Source: CAYPKW01 sp964411425
GTDB lineage: Bacteria; Pseudomonadota; Alphaproteobacteria; Dongiales; Dongiaceae
NCBI GenBank assembly: GCA_964411425.1
Contig: CAYPKW010000002.1
Span: 1 to 64,000, forward strand
Direction: 5' to 3'
Length of the DNA stretch: 64,000 nt
Shown: positions 32,731 to 41,316 of the stretch, in pieces
Layout of the letters: each line of letters begins with the position of its first letter
Position numbering within the stretch: the stretch's first letter is position 1
Program-made: the position numbers and the translations under genes
Notes under the pieces: generated by a model
What the model was told of the DNA's origin: nothing
Seen by the model: only the letters and a program-made list of their open reading frames with translations
The model's database searches: none

Positions 32731-33657
32731 TCAGACGTCGAACTCGAGGCCCATGGCGCGGTAGCGCTCCGGGTCTTCCTGCCACCGCTCGCGCACCTTG
32801 ACGCGCAGGAAGAGGTGGACCTTGCGCTCCAGCATGGCCGCGATCTCGCGCTGCGCCGCCTCGCGCACCGCCTTCGCCTGCCGGCCGCCCTTGCCCAGCA
32901 CGATCGCCTTCTGGCTATCGCGCTGGACGAAGATCACCTGGCCGATGCGCACGCTGCCGTCCTGGAAGTCCTCCCAGCTCTCGGTTTCGACGGTGAGCGC
33001 GTAGGGCAACTCCTGGCGCAGTTGCAGGAACAAGCATTCGCGCGTCGCCTCGGCAACGAGGAAGCGCAGCGGCGCATCCGAGATCTGGTCGGCCGGGAAA
33101 TACCACGGCCCCGGCGGGGCGCGCTCGACGAGCGCCTTCTGCAGGTCGGCCACTCCGTCGCCGGTGGCGGCCGAAATCATGAACACGTCGCTGAAGATGC
33201 CCTCGGCATCGAAAGCGCGCGCCAAACCGAGCAAGGTCTCGGGCCGCACCAGATCCACCTTGTTGAGCGCCACGATGGCGTGCCGGCGGTCCCGCTTCAG
33301 ACCGTCGACGATGGGGCGCGCGTCGCCGCGGGGATTCCTGGCGGCGGCATCGACCAGCAGGACCACGATGTCGGCGTCGGCGGCGCCGCGCCAAGCCGCC
33401 CGCACCATGGCTCGATCGAGCCGCCGGCGCGGGGCGAAGATGCCGGGCGTATCGATGAACACGAGTTGGGTATCGCCCGCGACAGCTATGCCGAGCAGCC
33501 GGCGGCGCGTCGTCTGAACCTTCGGCGTGACGATGGCGACCTTGGCGCCCACCAGGCGGTTCACGAGCGTCGACTTGCCGGCGTTGGGCGCGCCCAGGAC
33601 GGCGACGTAGGCCGAACGCGTCGCCGCCGGCTTAGAGCCTATTTCGGAACTCCTCAT
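32731..33657 (-). CDS. era: GTPase Era
   Basis: 308 aa. Era is a ribosome-assembly GTPase that binds 16S rRNA. G1 is GAPNAGKST, the switch region includes PKVQTTRRR, G3 is DTPG, G4 is NKVD, and the C-terminal KH domain carries VQRDSQKAIVLGKGGRQAK. The first 8 residues (MRSSEIGS) are encoded by the terminal inverted repeat of MITE copy C; no ATG, GTG or TTG lies between the element and the conserved YVAVLGAPNAGKS. ATG 33720, also inside the element, is the only other start. The usual ribosome site is not visible before 33657. The operon order lepB-rnc-era-recO is conserved. Confidence 0.93.
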   Translation of the reverse strand: MRSSEIGSKPAATRSAYVAVLGAPNAGKSTLVNRLVGAKVAIVTPKVQTTRRRLLGIAVAGDTQLVFIDTPGIFAPRRRLDRAMVRAAWRGAADADIVVLLVDAAARNPRGDARPIVDGLKRDRRHAIVALNKVDLVRPETLLGLARAFDAEGIFSDVFMISAATGDGVADLQKALVERAPPGPWYFPADQISDAPLRFLVAEATRECLFLQLRQELPYALTVETESWEDFQDGSVRIGQVIFVQRDSQKAIVLGKGGRQAKAVREAAQREIAAMLERKVHLFLRVKVRERWQEDPERYRAMGLEFDV

Positions 33658-33904
33658 GAGCCGCGCTGCCGGTCGAAAATCGCCGGCGGCCAGGAGAAGC
33701 CCGCGGAGCGTATCCAGCATCCGCTCAAGGGCTTCGACGCCGCGGCCGGCGATTTTTGCCGCAGCCCGTAGGGACGCGGCGCTCTTGGCCGAATGCGTTC
33801 GTCGCCGCTTCGTCGCCGATCAATGAGATCGGCTTCCTCGCGGCTCCTGCGCCTCGGCCAAAATCGCTCGCGTCGCGGCCATGACGAGTTCCGAAATAGG
33901 CTCT
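33634..33904. mobile_element. MITE-like element, copy C (between rnc and era)
   Basis: 271 bp bounded by inverted repeats AGAGCCTATTTCGGAACTC (left) and the same sequence at the right end, continuing imperfectly as CTCATGAGCCGCG against CGTCATGGCCGCG. Counted from GAGCC, both flanks are TTA, a 3-bp target duplication. Only the outer 14 bp are shared with copies A and B; the interior is different, so it is a second subtype. The element contributes the last base of the rnc TAA stop and the start codon of era. Confidence 0.85.
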
Positions 33905-34608
33905 TACTCATGTCGCCCGGCCCGCAGCCGCTTGAGCAGGAGAGCCGCGGCGGCGGTCGCGGCACCGCGCTTCGAGCGGCCCTTGGCCCGCGCCGGGGGA
34001 TGGCCCTCGACCTCCACCTCGATCTCGAACACCGGGTCGTGCGGCGGTCCTGCCGCGTTCACGGTGCGATAGACCGGCAGCGGCAGGCCTCTTCCCTGCA
34101 TCACCTCTTGCAGCGCAGTCTTGGGATCCTCGGGCGGCGCGGTGCCGGCATTGAGCAGGGGGCGCCAGTGACGGCGCACGAAGGCCTCCGCCGCCGACAA
34201 CCCGCCGTCGAGATAGAGAGCGGCGATGACTGCCTCGCAGGCGTCGGCGAGAAGGCTCGCGTTGCGCCGCGCGCCGGCCTCCTCTTCATTGCGGGCCAGC
34301 AGGAGGCAACCGCCGAGGTCGAGGCGGCGCGCCACTTCGGCCAGCGTGTCGCGCCGCACCAGCACGGCGTAGCGCTTGGCAAGCGCGCCTTCCGCCTCGC
34401 GCGGAAAGGCCTCGAACAACATGTGGGCGACGACCAGGCCGAGCACCCGGTCGCCCAGGAACTCCAGCCGTTCGTAAGTGCTCGACTTCGTTGCGGCGCT
34501 TCTGTGCGTCAGCGCCTGGTGCAGCAGCGCCGGCTCAGCGAAGCGATGGTCGAGACGCTCCGCGAGCGCCCGCAGCCCGGTCTCGGTCGTTGCGTCCCCG
34601 CCGGTCAC
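33904..34608 (-). CDS. rnc: ribonuclease III
   Basis: 234 aa from GTG 34608, which overlaps the lepB stop (GTGA); the longer frame to 34653 is less likely. The RNase III signature is YERLEFLGDRVLGLVVAHML, with catalytic Glu/Asp, and the second acidic cluster is ADACEAVIAALYLDGG. The dsRNA-binding domain is C-terminal (DPKTALQEVMQGRGLPLP, ending AAAALLLKRL). It processes rRNA precursors and structured mRNAs; the MITE hairpin immediately downstream could be a substrate. The stop TAA is completed by the MITE. Confidence 0.95.
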   Translation of the reverse strand: MTGGDATTETGLRALAERLDHRFAEPALLHQALTHRSAATKSSTYERLEFLGDRVLGLVVAHMLFEAFPREAEGALAKRYAVLVRRDTLAEVARRLDLGGCLLLARNEEEAGARRNASLLADACEAVIAALYLDGGLSAAEAFVRRHWRPLLNAGTAPPEDPKTALQEVMQGRGLPLPVYRTVNAAGPPHDPVFEIEVEVEGHPPARAKGRSKRGAATAAAALLLKRLRAGRHE

Positions 34609-35357
34609 CCGATGGCGTCGAACAGCCGCGCGAAGCGGATCGCGAGCGGCCATTTCCAGACCTCCCAGAACCGGGCGGTGCCGTCGGTAGAGAAGAACAG
34701 GAACTCGGCGCGCCCGACCAGGTTCTCCTCGGGGATGAACCCGACCCGGCTCATGACGCGGCTATCCTGGGAGTTGTCCCGATTGTCGCCCATGGCGAAA
34801 TAGTGCCCCGGCGGCACGGCGAAAATCTCGGTGTTGTCGAGCGCCTCGCTGTCGCTGCGCTCGATGACCCGATGCACGACTTCATTGGGCAGCGTCTCCA
34901 GATACTGCGCGTAGCGGAACGATTCGCCGCTCGGCCGTTCGTCCACATAGTCTTCGATGCGCTCGCGCCGCACCGCCGCGCCGTTGATGACGAGTAGGCC
35001 GTCGCGCACCGCGACGGTGTCGCCCGGCAGGCCGACGATGCGCTTGATGTAATCGGTGCTGCCGTCGCTCGGCAGCTTGAAGACCACGACGTCGCCCTGC
35101 CGCGGCTGATCGAACCAGACGCGCCCGTCGATGAGCGGCAGGCCGAACGGCAGCGAGTAGCGGCTGTAGCCATAGGACGCCTTGGACACGAACAGATAGT
35201 CGCCGATCAACAGCGTCGGGATCATCGAACCCGAAGGAATGTTGAACGGCTCGTAGAGGAAGGTGCGGACCGCCACCGCGATCGCGACCGCATAGAGCAC
35301 CGTGCGCCCGGTTTCGGCCAACCAGCCGGTCTTCCGCGTTGCCATGAGTCTTTTCAT
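34605..35357 (-). CDS. lepB: signal peptidase I
   Basis: 250 aa. An N-terminal membrane segment (VLYAVAIAVAVRTFLYEPF) is followed by the catalytic Ser in PSGSMIPTLLIGD and the general-base Lys in YIKRIVGLPGD; box E is GDNRDNSQDSR. It cleaves signal peptides on the outer face of the inner membrane. ATG 35357 and 35345 are both possible; the leader is AT-rich without a clear ribosome site. A TTGACA hexamer lies at 35429-35434 on this strand, but no well-spaced -10 follows it. Confidence 0.95.
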   Translation of the reverse strand: MKRLMATRKTGWLAETGRTVLYAVAIAVAVRTFLYEPFNIPSGSMIPTLLIGDYLFVSKASYGYSRYSLPFGLPLIDGRVWFDQPRQGDVVVFKLPSDGSTDYIKRIVGLPGDTVAVRDGLLVINGAAVRRERIEDYVDERPSGESFRYAQYLETLPNEVVHRVIERSDSEALDNTEIFAVPPGHYFAMGDNRDNSQDSRVMSRVGFIPEENLVGRAEFLFFSTDGTARFWEVWKWPLAIRFARLFDAIG

Positions 35358-35454
35358 AAGATGTTGATTTTTATTCGTTTTATTCGGATTTCCGCGACCG
35401 CCCTATCGAGCCATTGGGGCGCCCTTGCTGTCAAGGCGTTTCAACCCGCCCGGA

Positions 35455-35853
35455 TCATTGGGGGAGCGCCTCGATGATGACGAAGGCCTGCGCCTGCGGT
35501 TGATCGTCGGCGATGGTGAGATGGATCACCGCCACCATGCCGGGCGGCGTCATCGCCTGCAAGCGGCGCAGCGCGCCGCCGGTGAGTTGCATGGTCGGTC
35601 TGCCGGACGGCAGGTTGACGACGCCGAGGTCGCGCCAGAACACGCCCGCACGCAAGCCCGTGCCCAGCGCCTTCGAGCACGCCTCCTTGGCGGCGAAGCG
35701 CCTGGCGTAGCTCGCCGCCCGGTTGGCGCGGCCGTCCGACTTCAGCCGCTCGGTCTCGGTGAAGACCCGCTCGAGGAAGCGGGCGCCGAATCGATCGAGG
35801 GTCCGCTCGATGCGCCGGATGTCGATGAGGTCGCTGCCGACGCCGAGGATCAC
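35455..35853 (-). CDS. acpS: holo-[acyl-carrier-protein] synthase
   Basis: 132 aa. It transfers 4'-phosphopantetheine from CoA to apo-ACP. The family motifs are ILGVGSDLIDIRRIE with its Mg-binding Asp, and the FAAKEACSKALGTGL segment with Glu and Lys. The start GTG 35853 overlaps the pdxJ stop (GTGA), indicating coupled translation; the longer frame is inside pdxJ. Confidence 0.93.
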   Translation of the reverse strand: MILGVGSDLIDIRRIERTLDRFGARFLERVFTETERLKSDGRANRAASYARRFAAKEACSKALGTGLRAGVFWRDLGVVNLPSGRPTMQLTGGALRRLQAMTPPGMVAVIHLTIADDQPQAQAFVIIEALPQ

Positions 35854-36605
35854 GCGCTGCGCTCGCCGTTGGCCTCGGCACGGGCCTTGTCCATCAGCGC
35901 CCGCATCCGGCGGATGGCGCTGTCGAGCCCGCCGAAGATGGCCTCGCCGACAAGGAAGTGACCTATGTTGAGCTCGCTCAGGCTCCTTATCGCCGCCACC
36001 GGGCCGACCGTATCGAAGGCGAGCCCGTGGCCGGCATGGCATTCGAGGCCGATCGCCTCACCGTGCGCCGCCGCCTCCTGTAGCCGCCGCAAGTGGCGGG
36101 CGCGCGCCTCGCCTTCCGCCGTGCAATAGGCCCCCGTGTGCAGCTCCACCACGGGAGCGCCCAGCGCCCGGGCGGCATCGAGCTGGGCCGGATCGGGCTC
36201 GACGAACAGCGAGACCCGTATGCCGGCCTCGACCAGACGGGCCACGCAAGGGGCCAGGTGACGGCGCCCGCCCACCGCGTCGAGGCCCCCTTCGGTTGTG
36301 CGTTCTTCGCGCTTCTCGGGCACCAGGCAGGCGGCGTGCGGCCGGTGGCGCAGCGCGATGTCGAGCATCTCTTCGGTCGCGGCCATTTCGAGGTTGAGCG
36401 GCAGGTCGATCTCGCGGATCAACCGTTCGATGTCGTCGTCGGAAATGTGGCGGCGGTCCTCGCGCAGATGCGCCGTGATGCCGTCGGCGCCCGACTGCGC
36501 GGCAAGCCGCGCCGCCCGGACCGGGTCGGGATGGCGCCCGCCGCGCGCGTTGCGGATGGTCGCCACGTGGTCGATGTTCACGCCCAGTCGCAGGTGCCGC
36601 CTCAT
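35850..36605 (-). CDS. pdxJ: pyridoxine 5'-phosphate synthase
   Basis: 251 aa TIM barrel. It condenses 1-deoxyxylulose 5-phosphate with 3-amino-2-oxopropyl phosphate in vitamin B6 synthesis. LGVNIDHVATIRNARGG is the N-terminal signature; ITAHLREDRRHI, LNLEMAATEEM, CLVPEKREE and the ECHAGHGLAFDT region carry the catalytic and phosphate-binding residues. The length is as in the family. PLP made by this pathway serves the many PLP enzymes in the window. Confidence 0.96.
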   Translation of the reverse strand: MRRHLRLGVNIDHVATIRNARGGRHPDPVRAARLAAQSGADGITAHLREDRRHISDDDIERLIREIDLPLNLEMAATEEMLDIALRHRPHAACLVPEKREERTTEGGLDAVGGRRHLAPCVARLVEAGIRVSLFVEPDPAQLDAARALGAPVVELHTGAYCTAEGEARARHLRRLQEAAAHGEAIGLECHAGHGLAFDTVGPVAAIRSLSELNIGHFLVGEAIFGGLDSAIRRMRALMDKARAEANGERSA

Positions 36606-36636
36606 GGCGTCCTCCTTGCCGCGGGACCGGCCCCGA

Positions 36637-38766
36637 TCAACTGCGGGCCCGTTCGACCGAGTTGATGACCGGCATCGCGCGCAACGCGGCCACGATGTTG
36701 GTCAAGTGCCGAACGTCCTTCACTTGCACGTCGATCATGATCTCGAAGAAGTCGGGCGACCGGCTCGTGATCTTCAAGTTCGAGATGTTGCCGGCGCTTC
36801 TGCCGATGACCGTTGACAGACTGCCGAGGCTGCCGGGCTCGTTGGCCACCACGACGCGCAGGCGACCGATATGTGCGCCGTCGGAGCCCGCCTCCCAGGC
36901 CACATCGAGCCAGCGCTCCGGCGAATCGGCCAAATTCGCCAGGGTCTCGCAGTCGATGGTGTGGATCGTCACCCCCTTGCCCGTGGTGACGATGCCGACG
37001 ATGCGCTCGCCCGGCAACGGATGGCAGCAGCCGGCATAATGCACGGCCATGCCCGGAATGAGGCCGGTGATCGGCACCGCCAGGTCCTCGGGCTTCTTGG
37101 CGCGCCGGGCACCCAATGGCACCACCTTGCGATCGCCGTGGCGTTCGCCGGGAAAGACCGCGTTGAGCGCGTCGTGGCCGGTGACGTGGCCGGCGCCGAC
37201 CGCCGCGTGGACGTCCTCGACGGTGGCGAATTTCAGCCGCTTCAACGCACCCTCGATGGCCTTGTCGCCGTAGTCGTGGCCGGCCTGGCGGAACGCCTTC
37301 TGCAGGATCGACTTGCCAAGCTCGACATACTGGGCGCGCTGCTGGGTGCGAACGAAGCGGCGGATAGAGGCGCGCGCCTTGCCGGTCACCACGAAGCGCT
37401 CCCAGGTCGGCGACGGCGTTTGCGCCCGCGAGGTCGAGATCTCGACCTGATCGCCGTTGTTGAGCGGCGTGTGCAGCGGCACCAGGCGGCCGTTGACCTT
37501 GGCGCCGACGCAGGTGTTGCCGATCTGGGAGTGGACGGCATAGGCGAAGTCCACCGGCGTCGCGCCGCGCGGCAGCGCGATCAGGTCGCCCTTGGGCGTG
37601 AAGCAGAACACCTGGTCCTGGAACATCTCGAGCTTGGTGTGCTCGAGAAACTCCTCCGGGCCCGAGGTCTGCTCCAGAATATCGAGCAGCTCGCGCAGCC
37701 ACCGGTACTGGCGGCCGTCCAGGGGCGTGCCGCCGGCCTTGTACTGCCAGTGGGCGGCGACCCCGAACTCGGCCACCTCCTGCATCTCTCGGGTGCGGAT
37801 CTGGACCTCGATGCGCTGGCGCTCCGGCCCGATCACGCCGGTATGCAGCGAGCGATAGTCGTTCGGCTTGGGCGTGCTGATGAAGTCCTTGAAGCGGCCC
37901 GGCACCATCGAGTAGCGGTTGTGCAGGACGCCGAGCGCCTGATAGCACTGCGCCACGTCCGCGACGACGACCCGGAACGCCATGACGTCGGAGAGCTGCT
38001 CGAAGGCGATGTTCTTGCGCTGCATCTTGCGCCAAATCGAATGCGGCGACTTTTCGCGGCCCGACACCGCGGCCTCGATCCCCCCCTCCTTGAGGACGCG
38101 CCCGATTTCCTCGATCACCCGCCCGACCACGTCACCGCCCTGCTCGCGAAGGAACTTGAGGCGCTGCGAAATCGATTCATGGGCGTCCGGATACAGCTCG
38201 GGGAAGGCCAGGTTCTCCAGCTCGTCCTTCATCTGCTGGATGCCCATGCGCTCGGCCAACGGCGCGTAAATCTCCAGCGTCTCAAGCGCGATGCGCCTGC
38301 GCTTCTCAGGGTCGCGGACGTGATCGAGCGTGCGCATGTTGTGCAGCCGGTCGGCCAACTTGACCAGGAGCACGCGGATGTCGGCCGACATGGCGAGCAC
38401 CAGCTTGCGGAAGTTCTCCGCGTGCTTGCTATGGTCCGATTGCAGTTCAAGGCGTGACAGCTTGGTAACGCCGTCCACCAGCCGGGCTATCTCCGAGCCG
38501 AACTGGCGCTCGATGTCGCCCAGCGTGGTGTCGGTGTCCTCGACCGTATCGTGCAACAGCGCCGTCACGATCGAGGCGCCGTCGAGCTTCATGCGCGACA
38601 GGATCTCGGCCACCTGGAGCGGATGCGAGAAATACGGGTCGCCGGATGCGCGTTCCTGCGAGCCGTGCGCCTTCATGGAGAACACATAGGCGCGGTTGAG
38701 GGCATCCTCATCCGCGCCGGGATCGTAACCCTTCACCCGCTCGACTAGTTCGTATTGGCGGATCAT
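36637..38766 (-). CDS. bifunctional (p)ppGpp synthetase/hydrolase (Rsh/SpoT)
   Basis: 709 aa. The HD hydrolase domain is at about 25-180 (LLHDTVEDTDTTLGDIE, with LVKLADRLHNMRTLDHV later). The synthetase domain is at about 230-345 (GREKSPHSIWRKMQRKN and YRSLHTGVIGPERQRIEVQI in parts), TGS near 395-450 (FCFTPKGDLIALPRGATPVD), and the ACT domain at the C-terminus (VVANEPGSLGSLSTVIG). All catalytic motifs appear present, so both making and breaking of the alarmone is expected. Alphaproteobacteria usually have this single Rsh. rpoZ precedes it and pdxJ-acpS follow. Confidence 0.95.
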   Translation of the reverse strand: MIRQYELVERVKGYDPGADEDALNRAYVFSMKAHGSQERASGDPYFSHPLQVAEILSRMKLDGASIVTALLHDTVEDTDTTLGDIERQFGSEIARLVDGVTKLSRLELQSDHSKHAENFRKLVLAMSADIRVLLVKLADRLHNMRTLDHVRDPEKRRRIALETLEIYAPLAERMGIQQMKDELENLAFPELYPDAHESISQRLKFLREQGGDVVGRVIEEIGRVLKEGGIEAAVSGREKSPHSIWRKMQRKNIAFEQLSDVMAFRVVVADVAQCYQALGVLHNRYSMVPGRFKDFISTPKPNDYRSLHTGVIGPERQRIEVQIRTREMQEVAEFGVAAHWQYKAGGTPLDGRQYRWLRELLDILEQTSGPEEFLEHTKLEMFQDQVFCFTPKGDLIALPRGATPVDFAYAVHSQIGNTCVGAKVNGRLVPLHTPLNNGDQVEISTSRAQTPSPTWERFVVTGKARASIRRFVRTQQRAQYVELGKSILQKAFRQAGHDYGDKAIEGALKRLKFATVEDVHAAVGAGHVTGHDALNAVFPGERHGDRKVVPLGARRAKKPEDLAVPITGLIPGMAVHYAGCCHPLPGERIVGIVTTGKGVTIHTIDCETLANLADSPERWLDVAWEAGSDGAHIGRLRVVVANEPGSLGSLSTVIGRSAGNISNLKITSRSPDFFEIMIDVQVKDVRHLTNIVAALRAMPVINSVERARS

Positions 38767-38859
38767 TTCGGCTCATCCACGCCGCTTCGACGGCCGGCCA
38801 TGCACGGCGGCGGCCACCCGCCCCGGCCGCCGGCAAGGATGCGTGCGGTCGCGCCCCGG

Positions 38860-39267
38860 TTATTCCTCCCCCGGGGCAAGTTCGCTCACGTCGTTCTCGG
38901 GCACCGGCGCGTCCTCCTCCGGCTCCTCCTCGACCGTCGCATCTTCCGGCTGCACGGCCGCCGCCTGGTCCTGGAGCAGGTCGTTCAGCAATTCCGACCC
39001 CGAGGCGCCGAAACCGCCCGTCTCCTCGGGCTCTTCGGTCTCGTGCTGTTTCTGCAGGCCGTGCACCAAGGTGTCGCCCAGCAGGCCGAGGTCGATGGTC
39101 TCCTCGGCAATCTCGCGCAACGCCACCACCGGGTTCTTGTCGTCGTCCCGATCGATGGTAAGCGTCGAACCGGACGATATCTCGCGGGCGCGCTGCGCCG
39201 CCAGCATGACCAGGTCGAACCGGTTGGGAACCTTGAGAATGCAGTCTTCCACGGTTACGCGCGCCAT
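38860..39267 (-). CDS. rpoZ: RNA polymerase omega subunit
   Basis: 135 aa. ARVTVEDCILKVPNRFDLVM and LAAQRAREISSG are the omega core that holds the beta' C-terminus; KNPVVALREIAEETI follows. The C-terminal 50 residues are acidic (Glu/Asp/Pro-rich), an extension common in alphaproteobacteria. Omega forms one of the ppGpp sites on RNA polymerase, which fits its position before the Rsh gene. Confidence 0.96.
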   Translation of the reverse strand: MARVTVEDCILKVPNRFDLVMLAAQRAREISSGSTLTIDRDDDKNPVVALREIAEETIDLGLLGDTLVHGLQKQHETEEPEETGGFGASGSELLNDLLQDQAAAVQPEDATVEEEPEEDAPVPENDVSELAPGEE

Positions 39268-39391
39268 ATCTTGCGACTCTCCCTCAATTCCTCAGAATCG
39301 AAGCGAACCGGGGCAATATAGGGGGTCGTGGCCCGGAAAGCAATGCATCTCAAGGCTTTCCGAGGCTTCTTTGGCCTGACCGGGATAGGCT

Positions 39392-39895
39392 CTAGTCGGG
39401 CAAGCGGCGCACGGCCTGGCCCGGGGAGAGAGCGGCAATGAGCTGGGCCACGCTTCGGCCGTCCGCAGGGTGCCGCCAACTGGGCAACACCTCGGCCAGC
39501 GGCAGAAGCACGAAGAGGCGCTCCCTCAGCCGCGGGTGGGGCAGCAGGGGAGGTTCCGGCCCCAGCCTCACCAGCTCGCCGTGGGCCAGAAGGTCGAGGT
39601 CGATGGACCGGGCGGCATTGCGCGCGCGAGATACTCGCCCGAACTCACGCTCGACGGCGAGCAGCAGGGCCAGCTCGCCGGCCGGGTCGAGCTCGCTTTC
39701 GCACAGCGCGACCCCGTTCACGAACCACGGCTGGTCCGAGGCCGGCACCGGCGCGCTCTCGTACCAGGAGGAGCGGGAAATCGGGCGCAGGCCGCGGCGG
39801 CCGAGCGCGGCGAGCGCCGCCTCCAGGGTCGCCCGCGGCGGCCCCACCGGGCTGGGCAAGTTGGCGCCGAGTCCGATCAGGACATTCGCCGTCAT
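39392..39895 (-). CDS. folK: 2-amino-4-hydroxy-6-hydroxymethyldihydropteridine pyrophosphokinase
   Basis: 167 aa. Folate-pathway enzyme transferring pyrophosphate from ATP. VLIGLGANLPSPVG opens the protein; ATLEAALAAL, SSWYESAPV and RNAARSIDLDLLAHG (Mg-binding Asp pair) and PHPRLRERLFVLLPLAEV are the family motifs. ATG 39895 begins the conserved part; the longer frame to 40036 runs into the divergent NYN gene start. Confidence 0.95.
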   Translation of the reverse strand: MTANVLIGLGANLPSPVGPPRATLEAALAALGRRGLRPISRSSWYESAPVPASDQPWFVNGVALCESELDPAGELALLLAVEREFGRVSRARNAARSIDLDLLAHGELVRLGPEPPLLPHPRLRERLFVLLPLAEVLPSWRHPADGRSVAQLIAALSPGQAVRRLPD

Positions 39896-40035
39896 CGCCG
39901 ACGCCGGGCGAATTCGCCGCGCGCCCGGCTGCGGCACGGCTTCTTTTCGCGCCCCCTCGCCCGCCGGTCTTGTTATGATGCGATCGCTTCGCAAGGGTTC
40001 ACGACACCAGCAATTTCCTCCAGAAGGCCACAGCA

Positions 40036-40641
40036 ATGAGCATGCAATTCTACCCGCAGGAACGCATCGCCTTGTTCATCGACGGCGCCAATCTCTATTC
40101 CGCCGCCCGCGCGCTGGGCTTCGACATCGACTTCAAGCGGCTGCGCGAGCGCTTTGCCGAGAAAGGCCGCCTCATCCGCGCCTACTATTATACCGCGCTG
40201 TTGGATGACCAGGAGTATTCGCCGCTTCGACCGCTGCTCGACTGGCTCGACTACAACGGCTACAGCATCGTGACCAAGCCGGCCAAGGAGTTCACCGACG
40301 CCGCCGGGCGGCGCAAGATCAAGGGCAACATGGACATCGAGCTCGCCATCGACGTCATGGAAATGGCCGAGCGCGTCGATCATATCGTGTTGTTCTCCGG
40401 CGACGGCGATTTCCGGCGCCTGGTGGAGGCGGCCCAGCGCAAGGGAGCGCGCGTGACGGTGGTGAGCACCTGCCGCTCGGTCCCGCCCATGGCGGCGGAC
40501 GAACTGCGCCGCCAGGCCGATTGCTTCGTCGAGCTCGAGGACTTGGCCGCCGACATTGCGCGCGTGCGTGTCGAGCAGCCGGCCGACGGCGGCGACCGCG
40601 GGCCGCCGGGGCCGGGCCACGTCGACTTGGAGACTGCTTGA
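40036..40641 (+). CDS. NYN-domain (LabA/DUF88-like) protein, predicted RNase
   Basis: 201 aa. The PIN-like NYN fold shows its acidic residues: LFIDGANLYSAA at the N-terminus, KGNMDIELAIDVM in the middle and VLFSGDGDFRRLV after it. Proteins of this type are metal-dependent ribonucleases or regulators (LabA family). The C-terminal 30 residues are Pro/Gly-rich and probably unstructured. A gene for uracil-DNA glycosylase overlaps its stop (TTGA). Divergent from folK. Confidence 0.88.
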   Translation: MSMQFYPQERIALFIDGANLYSAARALGFDIDFKRLRERFAEKGRLIRAYYYTALLDDQEYSPLRPLLDWLDYNGYSIVTKPAKEFTDAAGRRKIKGNMDIELAIDVMEMAERVDHIVLFSGDGDFRRLVEAAQRKGARVTVVSTCRSVPPMAADELRRQADCFVELEDLAADIARVRVEQPADGGDRGPPGPGHVDLETA

Positions 40642-41303
40642 GCGGTGCCGGCCCGCCCGCGGGCGATTTCGACCCAGGTCGGAACTGTCCGCTGTGCCCG
40701 CGTCTGGTCGCCTTCCGCGCCGCCAACCGGCAGAACGAGCCGCGCTGGCACAACGCGCCGGTGCCGGCCTTCGGGCCCCTGTCGGCCCGCCTGCTGGTGG
40801 TAGGTCTCGCCCCCGGCCTGCGCGGCGCCAACAGGACCGGTCGGCCGTTCACCGGCGATTTTGCCGGCAAGCTGCTGTTCGACACCCTGCTGCGGTTCGG
40901 CTTTGCCGCAGGGACCTACGGCGGCGAAGCCGACGACGGTTTCACGCCGATCGATTGCCGGGTGACCAACGCGGTGCGCTGCGTGCCACCGCAGAACAAG
41001 CCGACGGCGGGCGAGATCAAGACGTGTCGCCGATTCCTCGCGGCCGAACTCGCCCGACTCGGCCGCCTCGAGGCGATCCTGGCGCTCGGCCGGGTAGCGC
41101 ATGACCAGACGCTGGCCGCGCTGGGCGAGCGGCAGGCCCGCTGGCGTTTCCGTCACGGGGCGCGGCACAAACTGCCGGGCGGCGTGCTGTTGGCCGACAG
41201 CTATCACTGCTCGCGCTACAACACCAACACCGGACGGCTCACCCCCGCCATGTTCGAGGAGGTCGTCGCCCAACTGCGCAAACGGTTGAGAGGCCCCGGA
41301 TAA
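40638..41303 (+). CDS. type-5 (UdgB-like) uracil-DNA glycosylase
   Basis: 221 aa. It removes uracil and other deaminated bases from DNA. The N-terminal iron-sulfur cysteines start with NCPLCPRL, with further Cys in DCRVTNAVRCVPP and EIKTC; VVGLAPGLRGANRTGRPFTG is the active-site motif, which has Ala where family 4 has Glu, placing it in family 5. DSYHCSRYNTNTG is the C-terminal base-binding loop with His. The start is TTG 40638, sharing its last bases with the NYN stop; no ATG or GTG is available in frame before the conserved Cys. Confidence 0.88.
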   Translation: MSGAGPPAGDFDPGRNCPLCPRLVAFRAANRQNEPRWHNAPVPAFGPLSARLLVVGLAPGLRGANRTGRPFTGDFAGKLLFDTLLRFGFAAGTYGGEADDGFTPIDCRVTNAVRCVPPQNKPTAGEIKTCRRFLAAELARLGRLEAILALGRVAHDQTLAALGERQARWRFRHGARHKLPGGVLLADSYHCSRYNTNTGRLTPAMFEEVVAQLRKRLRGPG

Positions 41304-41316
41304 GGCCCAACCTAGA

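Noticed and set aside
35429..35434. TTGACA as promoter of the lepB operon
   Set aside because: The -35 hexamer is perfect but no acceptable -10 lies at 16-19 bp.
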